NCBI GenBank assembly: GCA_905221605.1
Contig: CAJNDS010000125.1
Span: forward strand, 898,196 to 935,695
Origin: Symbiodinium natans
Taxonomy: Eukaryota > Sar > Dinophyceae > Suessiales > Symbiodiniaceae
DNA length: 37,500 bases
Direction of reading: 5' to 3'
Each line of letters begins with the position of its first letter. Positions within the stretch are counted from its first letter, which is position 1. The notes beneath the pieces are model-generated. The model had not been told where the DNA came from. It did not search any database and was given only the letters and a program-made list of their open reading frames with translations. The translations under genes and the position numbers were made by a program. Positions 26,226-34,282 of this stretch are shown piece by piece.

Positions 26226-26253
26226 GGGGAGGGGGGGGGGGGGGGGGGGGTAG

Positions 26254-26351
26254 ATTCTGTCCAAAATGCGGCCCTTCTTATGGTACCCAAGGGCTATACG
26301 ACCATCGAGGTTTTCAAAAGGGCTCCAATTGGTCACCCCCATGTGGGATAG
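26254..26351 (+). CDS. Candidate C-terminal exon after poly-G
   Basis: A G-run and TAG precede SVQNAALLMVPKGYTTIEVF then KRAPIGHPHVG and TAG. A second frame is open for more than 60 codons, but it is Trp/Pro/Arg-rich and runs into repeats. First frame preferred. Confidence 0.5.
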
Positions 26352-26399
26352 TGGTTTATGGATTCAGGCTGTGGGTTGTGTTGCTGGCATTGCAAGAAA

Positions 26400-27078
26400 A
26401 ACCCTAAACCCGAAACCCTAAACCCTCAACCCTAAACCGCAAACGCATCTAGGGGAAAGCCAAGAGTATCTCGACAGGGCCTGGGCCCGTAAATGATGAT
26501 CCCTTCTTTATTGGCGAAGGGTGGCCCTTGATGTCAAAAGGCAACTTTATCTGTCTAGTACGAATAAAAGGTGCGTGGTTCAGCAAGTTTACTAGAAGCT
26601 TTTAAACCATCTCGCCAGACTAGTTTGACTTCTTAAAGCCATCTGTGAACTGAAACCCAAGCTCTCTTTCCTCCCTTAAACCATGCCGCACACACTTGAT
26701 AAACCCTGAACCCGAACTCCCCCAAATGCTTACACCTCACTGCGGCTTTCCACCCCTATCTATCCATTGTTTGGTCTACGCAGAACCCTGAATTCTGAAC
26801 GCTACCCTAAACCCTAAACCCTAAACCCTCAACCCTCACCCCTCAGCCCTCAACCCTCAACCCTCAACCCTAAACCCTAAACCTACCCTAAACCCTAAAC
26901 CCTAAACCCTAAACCCTAAGCCCTAAACCCTAAACCCTAAACCCTAAACCCTAAACCCTAAACCCTAAACCCTAAACCCTAAACCCTAAACCCTAAACCC
27001 TAAACCCTAAACCCTAAACCCTAAACCCTAAACCCTAAACCTACCCTACACCCTCAACCCTCAACCCTCAACCGTTTC
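26400..27078 (+). repeat. Unique spacer, then CCCTAAA array
   Basis: 26430-26720 is unique AT-moderate sequence in which no frame has good edges. 26805-27078 is CCCTAAA, with CCCTCAA runs at both ends and about 20 perfect units between 26885 and 27042. Confidence 0.85.
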
Positions 27079-27081
27079 GGC

Positions 27082-27947
27082 TCAGAAACGACACCACGAT
27101 TCCTGTGTACTCCGCAAAGCGTCTTTGAGCCTTGGTTCGGCCTTGATAGCATCCTCCTGGGCTTAGGGTTTAGGGTTTAGGGTTTAGGGTTTAGGGTTTA
27201 GGGTTTCGGGTTTCGGGTTTCGGGTTTAGGCTTACGTGTCCGGAGTTTGAGGTCTTTGGGAGTGTGCTGTCCGTCGCCTGCTTGTTCCGAGGCACCAGTC
27301 AGTCTCATTCTCAGGGAGGCATCCTCCTTCTCGTGGGTGCAAAGCGCTTGGGGCGTAGGGTTTCGGGCTTAGGGTTTGGGGCCCTGGGGGTCAGGGTTTA
27401 GGGTTTAGGATTTATATAGGGTTTGGGGCACCCTAAACCCTAAACCCTAAACCCTAGCCCGAGCCCCAGAAAAAGTTACTCGAAGGCAGAAGTTCGGGGT
27501 ACTTACGGCTAATTTTGCCTCCCTTGTTTCTGCCAGCCCATGACACAGAATGGCATACTTAGCCGCTATTTGCTTAAGAACCCCCCCCCAAAAAAAAAAA
27601 TCCCCTCATTGCATGGATGGGCGTTTTTGCTTTAATTTTTTCGGGGGGTTCTTAAGCAAACAGTACTTAGGGGTCTCATAAGTTGGGTCACAACCACAGT
27701 TGCCTGGCACCAGGTACCCCAAAAACTCTAAACCCTAAACCCCACATATGGGTAAATTCTCCAAATTAGGCTCGCTTCTTCCTATGTATTGCATGGCACC
27801 TCAAAAGAAGGACCCAAAAGAAACCCAAATTTGGAGAACTACCCCTAAACCCGAAACCCCAAATCCGACACCGTAAACCCTAAACCCTAAACCTCTCTAG
27901 GTTTTGGGATCCGACTTGTCTTCTTCGAGGTTGGGAGCTTGCGAATC
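27082..27947 (-). CDS. Four-exon minus-strand gene, C-terminal part
   Basis: Exons on the minus strand: 27893-27947 (IRKLPTSKKTSRIPKPRE), 27507-27557 (YAILCHGLAETREAKLA, donor GTAAGT), 27236-27329 (KEDASLRMRLTGASEQAG then DGQHTPKDLKLRT, donor GTAAGC) and 27082-27161 (QEDAIKAEPRLKDALRSTQE then SWCRF and TGA). All three junctions are in phase (0, 0, 1), with the Pro codon CCC split across the last. The protein is charged and helical, possibly coiled-coil. The introns contain MITE C and MITE G, and TTTAGGG on the plus strand, so CCCTAAA in the sense direction. Alternative plus-strand frames at 27075 and 27250 are less protein-like. Family unknown; upstream exons not found. Confidence 0.7.
27569..27660. 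mobile_element. MITE family C
   Basis: TTTGCTTAAGAACCCCCC and GGGGGGTTCTTAAGCAAA are perfect 18-bp inverted ends around a 55-bp AT-rich core. It sits 12 bp from exon 27507-27557 in the minus-strand gene. Partial relatives: 37028-37050 (TTTGTTTAAGAACCCCCCC) and 20248-20270. Confidence 0.85.
27749..27845. mobile_element. Hairpin element G
   Basis: GGGTAAATTCTCCAAATT and AAATTTGGAGAACTACCC are imperfect inverted ends about 95 bp apart. It lies in the first intron of the minus-strand gene model. Only one copy in the window. Confidence 0.6.
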
Positions 27948-28014
27948 CTAAACCGTAAACCCTAAACCCTAAACCCTAAACCCTAAACCCTAAACCCTAA
28001 ACCCAACATCCTAA

Positions 28015-28073
28015 AGTGCCCGCCGCTCAGGAAAGGCCAAAAGCCCTACGTCATGCCACCACCTGAGAGGGTT
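28015..28073. CDS. Candidate exon, strand ambiguous
   Basis: Plus strand reads CPPLRKGQKPYVMPPPER after CCTAAAG. Minus strand reads WWHDVGLLAFPERRAL after CTCTCAG. Both have one good edge. Undecided. Confidence 0.3.
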
Positions 28074-28234
28074 CATAGTTTAGGGTTTAGGGTTTATAGG
28101 GTTTAGGGTTTAGGGGTCGGGGTCCCGAAATCCCCCAACAACCCTTAGATGTAACAGTGTTGTGGTTGAGAGTTTTAGGCTTATAGAGTCTTGACCTTGA
28201 GGACCACATGAACCCTAAAACTGGCTGGTTCTTT

Positions 28235-28324
28235 GTAGGGAGTGAGGGAATGAGGTACCCTATATCCCCCCTATATATACCCTTTAAGGGATGATAGAGG
28301 GTCCGTGATTCCCCCACTCCCTAC
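28235..28324. mobile_element. Hairpin element F
   Basis: GTAGGGAGTGAGGGAATG and GATTCCCCCACTCCCTAC are inverted ends; the core is ACCCTATATCCCCCCTATAT. About 90 bp, non-coding. Confidence 0.65.
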
Positions 28325-28350
28325 CAAGAATCAGGGGAAAAAGGGTTTAT

Positions 28351-28432
28351 GGTCCATATACCCGAATAGGGGTTTATAGTATTCTTGGGTATATGACCCC
28401 CCCAAATTTTGGGGTTCGTTTGGTCCCCAAGG
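28351..28432. repeat. Inverted repeat plus segment shared with 29726
   Basis: GGTCCATATACCCGAATA and TATTCTTGGGTATATGACC form a hairpin (28351-28398). The following CCAAATTTTGGGGTTCGTTT is found inverted at 29734-29753, so it is a dispersed repeat. Confidence 0.6.
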
Positions 28433-28615
28433 TATGTACCGCCAAGTGGGGTTTTAGGGTTTAGGGTTTAGGGTTTAGAGGGTTTAGGGGTAACTTCCGA
28501 TTTGCACGGTGGCAGGCTTTGGCTTCACTCCTTGAGACACCCTAAACCCTAAGCCTAAACACTAAACCCAGAACGCAGCCCCCGACCCCTCCCCGCCACA
28601 CGCATTCAACTGAGG

Positions 28616-28676
28616 ATGCGTCTCCTGTCGATCTTCGCCGCCCTGGCGGTGGCTTTCGGACCGTCGGCTTCGGGTT
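28616..28676 (+). CDS. Candidate first exon with signal peptide
   Basis: ATG 28616 starts MRLLSIFAALAVAFGPSASG: a basic residue, a hydrophobic core and small residues before Ser-Gly, a typical secretory signal. It runs into TTTCGGG/TTTAGGG-type units that offer donors. The pyrimidine-rich CCCCGACCCCTCCCCGCC and CAACTGAG upstream could be a trans-splice acceptor. The downstream exon is not identified. Confidence 0.5.
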
Positions 28677-28852
28677 TCGGGTTTAGGGTTTTGGGTTCAG
28701 GGTTTGGGGTTTTGGGGGTTCGGAGTTTTCCGGCTGAGAACTTTGGGCTTTGGGTTCTTGGAGCTCAGGAGTGTAGGGTTCAGAGTATTTTGGACTTGTA
28801 GTGTTCCTGGCTTGGTGATGTAGAATATCTGATCTGCTGGTTTGGGTTTCAA

Positions 28853-29013
28853 ACCCTAAACCCTAAACCCTAAACCCTAAACCCTAAACCCTAAACCCTA
28901 AACCCTAAACCCTAAACCCTAAACCCTAAACCCTAAACCCTAAACCCTAAACCCTAAACCCTAAACCCTAAACCCTAAACCCTAAACCCTAAACCCTAAA
29001 CCCTAAACCCTAA
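28853..29013 (+). repeat. CCCTAAA array
   Basis: About 23 perfect units, the longest uninterrupted telomere-like run in the window with 26885-27042. Confidence 0.95.
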
Positions 29014-29088
29014 ACGCTAACGTAAGTGAATAACCAGGGTGGAATTGTCAAGGCCATGGTCCTGTGGTCCACGGCATGTTGAAGAACC

Positions 29089-29183
29089 TACAGGGTAGGG
29101 CCCTAAATTGGGTTATAAGGACCCTAAGTTAGGTTATAAGTCCCTTAACTACAGTTGGCATAGTAAGGGGGCCCCACCCTGTA
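29089..29183 (+). mobile_element. MITE family A, copy 3 (internally deleted)
   Basis: 95 bp. It lacks 29 bp next to the left inverted repeat, so the left end is CAGGGTAGGGCCC, while the right end is intact. Flanked by TA. Confidence 0.85.
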
Positions 29184-29263
29184 TCCCTGAAGTATTTAGG
29201 GGTTAGGGTTCGGGTGCCTTAATCCTGCACCCCCAAACCCTTAACCCCAATCCTAACTTTCAG

Positions 29264-29303
29264 TTCTCTGACAAGGAACTCAAGATAGAAAGCTCCCGAC
29301 CGG
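29264..29303 (+). CDS. Candidate exon
   Basis: CTAACTTTCAG|TTC, reading FSDKELKIESSRP plus G, then GTTTAG. It has the best pyrimidine-tract acceptor in this part. It may belong to the gene model starting at 29508. The unique stretch 29363-29461 in between has two open frames and is not resolved. Confidence 0.5.
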
Positions 29304-29507
29304 GTTTAGGGTTTAGGGTTTAGGGTTTAGGGTTGAGGGTTGAGGGTTTAGGGTTTAGGGTTTGCGCATTGACCGCCCAAAAGGACTCAAAGTCAACCCT
29401 CAACGGCCTTTCCTTGGCGCCGAACCCCTAAGCCCGAAACCCTACGAACCCTCACACTGAAACCGAAAACCTAAACCCTACCCTGTGCCCCCAAACCCTA
29501 TACGCAG

Positions 29508-29928
29508 CAAGAAATATTCTCCCAGTTGCAGAATTGTCAAGTATGGCTCACGAACTCTAGGATATAAATCATTGAAGTTCCTGTAGAAAAGATATACTCT
29601 TCTTGGTTTTTTTGTTCAACAGACTCATGTGTCTGTTTCTCTTTGCTTTCCGGAGTAAGCCCACCTTCTGGAACTCCGTTGGATATCCTATAGCATTTTC
29701 CTTCGCCATGTCATCGAGTTCACTCCTTGGGGGACCAAATGAACCCCAAAATTGGGGTCATGTGCTCTATACAGGCTCATTTCGTCCTTAAGGCCGTCTT
29801 CTTTCGTACGCCTTTCGAGAGTGTGGTTGTGTTTCAGGATCACGGTCACTGCAACACATGTGTGGGATCGAGAAGTGACGCTCAGACGCCCTCTATATTC
29901 CTTAAAGGGTCCTAGGTACCTGCATAGG
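29508..29928 (+). CDS. Three-exon gene fragment, unknown protein
   Basis: Exon 29508-29540 reads QEIFSQLQNCQ (donor GTATGG). Intron 29541-29632 is 92 nt, not repetitive, ending TTTTTTTGTTCAACAG. Exon 29633-29664 reads THVSVSLCFP plus GA (donor GTAAGC). Exon 29838-29928 follows TTGTGTTTCAG and reads ITVTATHVWDREVTLRRPLY then SLKGPRYLHR, ending at GTTTAG. All phases agree (Glu = GA+G). If the second donor were not used, a TAA follows at once. Other open frames on the plus strand are shadows. Beta-rich composition; family unknown. Confidence 0.6.
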
Positions 29929-29959
29929 GTTTAGGGTTTAGGGTTTAGGGTTTTGGACT

Positions 29960-30235
29960 ATAGTGCAAAGTAGAGTTTCTAGAACAGGAATTACTATTAT
30001 GGTTTGGGTAAGTCTCCCCTATACAGGTATTCAGGACCCTTTTCAGGACCCTTTTAGAATTGAAGGCTTGGGGTTTGAACGTTCCTGGATTCATAGCGGT
30101 GGGCCATAAGACCCCTTAAAGAAAAAATTGTAACCGAGTACAACTGTAGCTACCGTGCTTGTAACCACAATATATCCCGTGAACCTCCACTAGGGTTGTG
30201 GACGAGGGGTTTGAGAACTAGGAGTTCATGGGTTA
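29960..30235 (+). other. Unique stretch, nothing supported
   Basis: AT-moderate sequence with a CAGGACCCTTTT direct repeat at about 30034 and 30046. No exon with acceptable edges seen. Confidence 0.5.
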
Positions 30236-30245
30236 GGGTTCACAG

Positions 30246-30329
30246 GTGGGGCGATGACAGCACGGGGTGGTCTGCAAAGCAATGTGCGGCATCGGTTATG
30301 GGGAGCCGGTACCGCGCGATGTCCTGGAG
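30246..30329 (+). CDS. Candidate exon, frame ambiguous
   Basis: TTCACAG|G to GGAG|GTACGG. The favoured frame reads WGDDSTGWSAKQCAASVMGS then RYRAMSW. A second frame reading GEPVPRDVLEVRSKVKSS continues into repeats. Confidence 0.4.
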
Positions 30330-30360
30330 GTACGGTCGAAGGTCAAGTCAAGCCGTAGCA

Positions 30361-30369
30361 CCCTAAACA

Positions 30370-30443
<74 letters not shown>

Positions 30444-30448
30444 ACCCT
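30361..30448 (+). repeat. CCCTCAA array
   Basis: About twelve CCCTCAA units, a telomere variant homogenised over 85 bp. Confidence 0.95.
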
Positions 30449-30593
30449 AAGCATTACAGGGCTCTAAGCCCATGAAGGGCCTCTTGCGCAAACCTAAATC
30501 CCAGACTCCTTCCCAGCCTAACCGCCTCAGCCCCAATCCCTGTTTAGGGCCCCCAAACCACTCGAGCGAAATTACCCTGTTTCACTGTTTCAG

Positions 30594-30699
30594 TGCACCC
30601 TCAAACCTCGCCGCCCCAGCTGAGATCGTTGCAGGACAAACCGACGAACAGGCGCAGAGCTGCGGTTCAGGGGTTTTTACCCGAAAATCTAAGCCCTAA
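30594..30699 (+). CDS. Candidate C-terminal exon
   Basis: TTTCACTGTTTCAG is a strong acceptor. The frame reads APSNLAAPAEIVAGQTDEQA then QSCGSGVFTRKSKP and TAA. The open frame continues upstream to an ATG at 30472, so a longer exon is possible. Confidence 0.45.
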
Positions 30700-30804
30700 A
30701 CCCGAAAAGAGAGGTTGGGGCTGTGCTTGGGATCCTAAGTCCTAAGCCCAAAAACCTAAACCCAAAGACCTAAACCCTAAACCCTAAACCCTAAACTCGT
30801 GCAG

Positions 30805-30880
30805 CGGTAGAATGCTCTGCAAGCCCCAGATCCCTCCACTCCATGCAGTCCAACTTTAAAACCCACCTGACATCGCCCAA
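30805..30880 (+). CDS. Candidate exon
   Basis: CTCGTGCAG to GTATCT: VECSASPRSLHSMQSNFKTH then LTSP plus AA. Good edges on both sides. Unknown. Confidence 0.5.
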
Positions 30881-30960
30881 GTATCTCCCTAAACCCGAAA
30901 CCCTAAGCCCTAAACCCTAAACCCTAAACCCTAAACCCTAAACCCTAAACCCTAAACCAA

Positions 30961-30991
30961 GGCTCCTGGGAGACCTTGGTCCCCCAGGAGG
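30961..30991. repeat. Short hairpin
   Basis: GCTCCTGGG...CCCAGGAG pairs across about 13 nt. No associated poly-U; probably not a terminator. Confidence 0.4.
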
Positions 30992-31308
30992 GGTGTAGGG
31001 CTTTGGGATTTTGGGCGTTGAGCAGTTTCCTTCCTTGGGGGTGCTTGGGGTCGGGGTTCAGGGGGGTTTGGGGTTTAGGGTTTAGGGTTTAGGATTTAGG
31101 GTTAGGGTTTAGGGTTTAGGGTTTCGGGTTTAGGGTTTAGGGTTTAGGGTTTAGGGTTTAGGGTTTAGGCCTTAGGGTTTAGGGTTGTCTTGTGGTTCCG
31201 GGCTGGGGGGGACGGGTAGAGGGAACTAGGGAGGGTACGACTTCAACACGGACACCCTCAACCCTAAGCCCTAAGCCCTATACCCTAAACCCTAAACCCT
31301 ACACCAAG

Positions 31309-31427
31309 AACTTCCCTCGACCTCCGAGGTCCTTGACCAGGCGGCGACGACTGTCGACAAGTATTGCCGAGAAGCCCAGCTTGGCAAATGGTTTCGCATC
31401 GACCAGGGGCCTTTGAACCCTAAATAG
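31309..31427 (+). CDS. C-terminal exon, unknown helical protein
   Basis: After CTACACCAAG the frame reads LPSTSEVLDQAATTVDKYCR, EAQLGKWFRIDQGPLNPK and TAG. The amphipathic helix is clear. A second frame (basic, Ser/Arg-rich) ends at TGA 31416 and is less likely. GYDFNTDTLNP at about 31226-31260 may be the preceding exon. Confidence 0.55.
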
Positions 31428-31583
31428 GATGTTGGGCCCACAACTTCGTTTCTAGGGTGCAGGGTTTCGGTTTAGGGTTTAGGGTTTAGGGTTTAGGGTT
31501 TAGGGTTTAGGGTTTAGGGTTTAGGGTTTAGGATTTCGGGCCTTCTGGGACACCTTCAAGCCTTAAGCGCTTTCCGGTTTAAG

Positions 31584-31652
31584 GTTCGCGCTGTGCACAT
31601 CACTCAGCCGCAGTCCACCAGGCGTAGGGACGAGGCAGCGAAGCCGTACTAG
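31584..31652 (+). CDS. Candidate C-terminal exon
   Basis: GGTTTAAG|GTT reads VRAVHITQPQSTRRRDEAAK then PY and TAG. Another frame runs without a stop to the introner at 31664 (ending RGFLGS), in which case that introner would be a real intron. Confidence 0.4.
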   Translation, partial: VRAVHITQPQSTRRRDEAAKPY

Positions 31653-31663
31653 AGGTTTTCTTG

Positions 31664-31757
31664 GTAGCCCAGTGGTACCCTTTACCCTTGTTTTTGGTTA
31701 TGGGTTCCCTTATAAAATAACCAACCCGAAAAAGGGTGCCCTTATTATATTTTATTC
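31664..31757 (+). mobile_element. Introner-like element, copy 6 (GT version)
   Basis: GTAGCCCAGTGGTACCCTTT at the left, AAAAAGGGTGCCCTTATT at the right: clear imperfect inverted repeats. The first two bases are GT, where other copies have GC. Confidence 0.7.
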
Positions 31758-31846
31758 TGGTTGCAAGTTTTAACAGTTTCATCCATCCACCTGTGTATCT
31801 GTCTAGCTGCCTGCCTGTCTATGTAGCTGTAGTACTTATATTGGTT

Positions 31847-31920
31847 GGTGGTCTCTTTAGGGTTCTTATTAGGGTATCTAGGGGCTATCTTAAGGTATAA
31901 GGGTAGATAAAGAGGCCACC
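31847..31920. mobile_element. Hairpin element D
   Basis: GGTGGTCTCTTTA and TAAAGAGGCCACC are inverted ends around a 48-bp core. Single copy in the window. Confidence 0.6.
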
Positions 31921-31969
31921 GGCCTTTATAACATAGTACCCTGAAGCCGAAAACCCTTAACGCTCTCAG

Positions 31970-32028
31970 GCTCAGTCCTCGACACGCTGCCTGAGCTCGA
32001 TGTTGACGCGGCGCGCGAGGACGGTTGA
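31970..32028 (+). CDS. Candidate C-terminal exon
   Basis: GCTCTCAG, then SVLDTLPELDVDAAREDG and TGA. Acidic, protein-like. A second frame (AQSSTRCLSSMLTRRART) is also open. Confidence 0.45.
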
Positions 32029-32306
32029 GGATGAGGCTTTTTGGCGGTTTTAGGGTTTAGGGTTTAGGGTTTAGGTCACGTGGGTTTAGGCTCTAGGAGA
32101 TTCAGTGGCTAAGGGCTTAAGGTTAGGGTTTAGGGTTTAGGACATGTAGTGGTTCAGGTGTTTTGTGGGTGGGTTTAGGCGTTTATGGCCTGGAGGTCAT
32201 GACCATGGCGATGATGAGTTTCATGATGATGTTAGTCGCATGAGGTCTGGGTGTAGGGCCGGGACCTCCGCTGGACAAGCCTTTGTCTGAGAGCCTAGTG
32301 GTTTAG

Positions 32307-32651
32307 CTTCGCCCAGAAAAGTTTCTATACCCTTGTTACAAAGTGCTCTCTTCGTTGATTGCCTTGTTGCTCCTTCGTGCTTTGCATGCCGCCGACAACG
32401 GCGATGACGAGGAGCAACGATTACAGATTTCTTCAAGCGGTATGTTCCGACGACGCATCCTTTACGCAGTCTTTGCCGCTTGGCTGGGCCTTGCCCAGCG
32501 AGTGGAGAAGGAACTCCGGAGCTTATCGAACATGATGAAAGTGACGCTTGACTACCCTTCTTTTGGCGAAGATCTAGACCTCCTTGGGATGAGAGCTGGG
32601 GAGCCACCCCGCCCCCCCCCCCCCCCTCACGCTCCCAGACACGTGGGGTAG
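32307..32651 (+). CDS. Long helical exon with Sfi1-like motif
   Basis: After GTGGTTTAG, an open frame of 114 codons to TAG: LRPEKFLYPCYKVLSS, a hydrophobic LIALLLLRALHAA segment, an acidic DNGDDEEQ, then MFRRRILYAVFAAWLGLAQR, VEKELRSLSNMMKVTLDYPS and FGEDLDLLGM, ending in a proline run encoded by a C tract (32608-32625) that may really be intron. FRRRILYAVFAAWLGLAQ resembles the L-x3-F-x2-W core of Sfi1/centrin-binding repeats (family knowledge; the match here is by eye, one unit only). This is the longest coding exon in the window. The complementary minus frame (128 codons) is rejected as a shadow. No ATG was chosen because the exon looks internal. Confidence 0.6.
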   Translation, partial: LRPEKFLYPCYKVLSSLIALLLLRALHAADNGDDEEQRLQISSSGMFRRRILYAVFAAWLGLAQRVEKELRSLSNMMKVTLDYPSFGEDLDLLGMRAGEPPRPPPPPHAPRHVG

Positions 32652-32662
32652 GGGGTTCAGTG

Positions 32663-32935
32663 GTTTAGGGTTGGGGTTTGGGTTAGGGTTAGGGTTTGGG
32701 TTTGGGGCTTGGGGGCTTGGGGCTGGGGTTTGGGGTTTGGGGTTTGGGGTTTGGGGTTTGGGGTTGGGGGTTTGGGGTTTGGGGTTTGGGGTTTGGGGTT
32801 TGGGGTTTGGGGTTTGGGGTTTGGGGTTTGGGGTTTGGGGTTTGGGGTTTGGGGTTTGGGGTTTGGGGTTTGGGGTTTGGGATTAAGGATTAAGGGTTTA
32901 GGGTTTAGGGTTTGGAGTTTAGGATAGGGTGTAGG
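32663..32935 (+). repeat. TTTGGGG array
   Basis: About 22 TTTGGGG units, flanked by TTTAGGG-type units. Frames encoding GFGVWGL repeats are products of the array. Confidence 0.95.
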
Positions 32936-32994
32936 GTTTTAGGGTTTAAACTTGGGGCGGGGCTCTACCATCATTTGCAGGCCTCTACTATGAC

Positions 32995-33648
32995 AGAAAT
33001 GCTCGCCGGTAACGGGGCTTGTAACGGAACTGTAACGGAAAGGAGCGGAGCTGTAACGGACTTGTCGCGGAGCTGTAACGGAGCCGTATCGGAAGGCTGC
33101 AACGGAGCGCTACCGGCTGTAGCGAAGCTGTAAGGGAGCCGTAGCAGAAGCAGCAACTTGATTAGGGACCTGTAACGGAACTGTAACGGAGCTGTACAAC
33201 TGAGCTGTAACGGGAGCTGTGGCGGAGCTGTATCGGAGATGTAACGGAGCTGTAACGGAGCTGTAGAACTGAGCTGTAACGGAAGCTGTAACGGATATGT
33301 AGCGGAGGTACTTCGAAGCTGTAATGGAGCTGTAACGGAGCTGTAACGGAAGCTGTAACGGAAGCTGTAACGGAAGCTGTAACGGTGCTGTAACGGAGGT
33401 GCAACGGTGCTGTAACGGAGCTGTAACGGAAGCTGTAAAGGAGCTGTAAAGGAGGTGCAAGGGAGCTGTAACGGAGCTGTAACGGAGGTGCATCGGAGCT
33501 GTAGCGGAGCTGCAATGGAATTGTAGCGGAAGCTGTAACGGAGGTGCAACAGAGCTGTAGCGGAGCTCTAGAGGAAGCTGTAACGGAGGTGCAACGGAAC
33601 TGTAACGGAACTGTAGCAGGTGCTGTAACGGAGCTGTAACGGAGGGCC
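32995..33648 (+). repeat. GCTGTAACGGAG minisatellite
   Basis: About 50 units of a 12-13-bp repeat (GCTGTAACGGAG, GGTGCAACGGAG, AGCTGTAACGGA), over 650 bp and unrelated to the telomere unit. All three minus-strand frames are open, which is a property of the repeat. It could be a recombination hot spot; no coding function supported. Confidence 0.9.
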
Positions 33649-33719
33649 CACGGTGGGTAGCGCAAATCCCATAGTAAATGATGGTAGAGCTCACCCCCAA
33701 GTTTAAACGCTATAACCCC

Positions 33720-33960
33720 TAAACCCTGAACCCTAAACCCTAAACCCGAGTATCCCTCTTATCCCTAAACCCTAATATCCAATTCTCCCTAAACCTTATT
33801 ATCCCTATTATCCCTAAACCCTCTTATCCCTAAACCCTAAACCCGAATATCCCTGTTCTCCCTATTAACCCTAAGCCCTGATGTTCTGCAACACCTTCAA
33901 ACCCCTAAACCCTAAACCCTAAACCCTAAAACCTAAAACCTAAAACCTCTGTTCTGAAAC
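33720..33960 (+). repeat. CCCTAAA mixed with TATCCCT units
   Basis: Degenerate units alternating CCCTAAA with TTATCCCTATTATCCC, followed by CCCTAAAACCTAAAACC. Confidence 0.8.
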
Positions 33961-33976
33961 ACCTTCAACCTGAAAG

Positions 33977-34022
33977 GACCTCGAAAACGGCGCTGGCGGT
34001 CCAGCCGGGGCATTCAGACAGG
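33977..34022 (+). CDS. Candidate exon
   Basis: CCTGAAAG|GAC reads DLENGAGGPAGAFRQ plus G, then GTTCGT. Glycine-rich, short. Confidence 0.4.
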
Positions 34023-34110
34023 GTTCGTGGGCTCGGGTGCTGCGACCCATAGGCCCTGTAAACCCTGGTTTAGGGTTCAGGGTTTAGGGTTTAGGGTTTA
34101 GGGCTTAGGG

Positions 34111-34210
34111 TCCTTCAAACCCTAAACCCTAAACCCTAAACCCTAAACCCTAAACCCTAAACCCTAAACCCTAAACCCTAAACCCTAAACCCTAAACCCT
34201 AAACCCTAAG
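34111..34210 (+). repeat. CCCTAAA array
   Basis: About 14 perfect units, immediately preceded by a short TTTAGGG block (34071-34103) in the opposite orientation. Confidence 0.95.
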
Positions 34211-34220
34211 TCCTGTTCAG

Positions 34221-34282
34221 AGAGGTCTGTTGGGCTCCGGTCCCCTCTCCAGCCTCCAGGCCACCTCATCAATGGAATTAGG
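34221..34282 (+). CDS. Candidate exon
   Basis: TCCTGTTCAG, then RGLLGSGPLSSLQATSSMEL, then a GTTTTG donor. Good acceptor. It may precede the exon at 34552. Confidence 0.45.

Noticed and set aside
30961-30991. Rho-independent terminator
   Set aside because: The hairpin has no following T run, and the setting is a nuclear genome.
32221-32607. Minus-strand ORF of 128 codons
   Set aside because: Complement of the more protein-like plus-strand exon 32307-32651; lower helical regularity and no splice-like edges.
32671-32927. GFGVWGL-repeat ORFs
   Set aside because: Translation of the TTTGGGG array.
32971-33700. Minus-strand ORFs up to 196 codons (LQLRYSSVTAP repeats)
   Set aside because: All three frames are open over a 12-13-bp minisatellite, so openness carries no information. 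Kept only as a repeat and a low-interest question.
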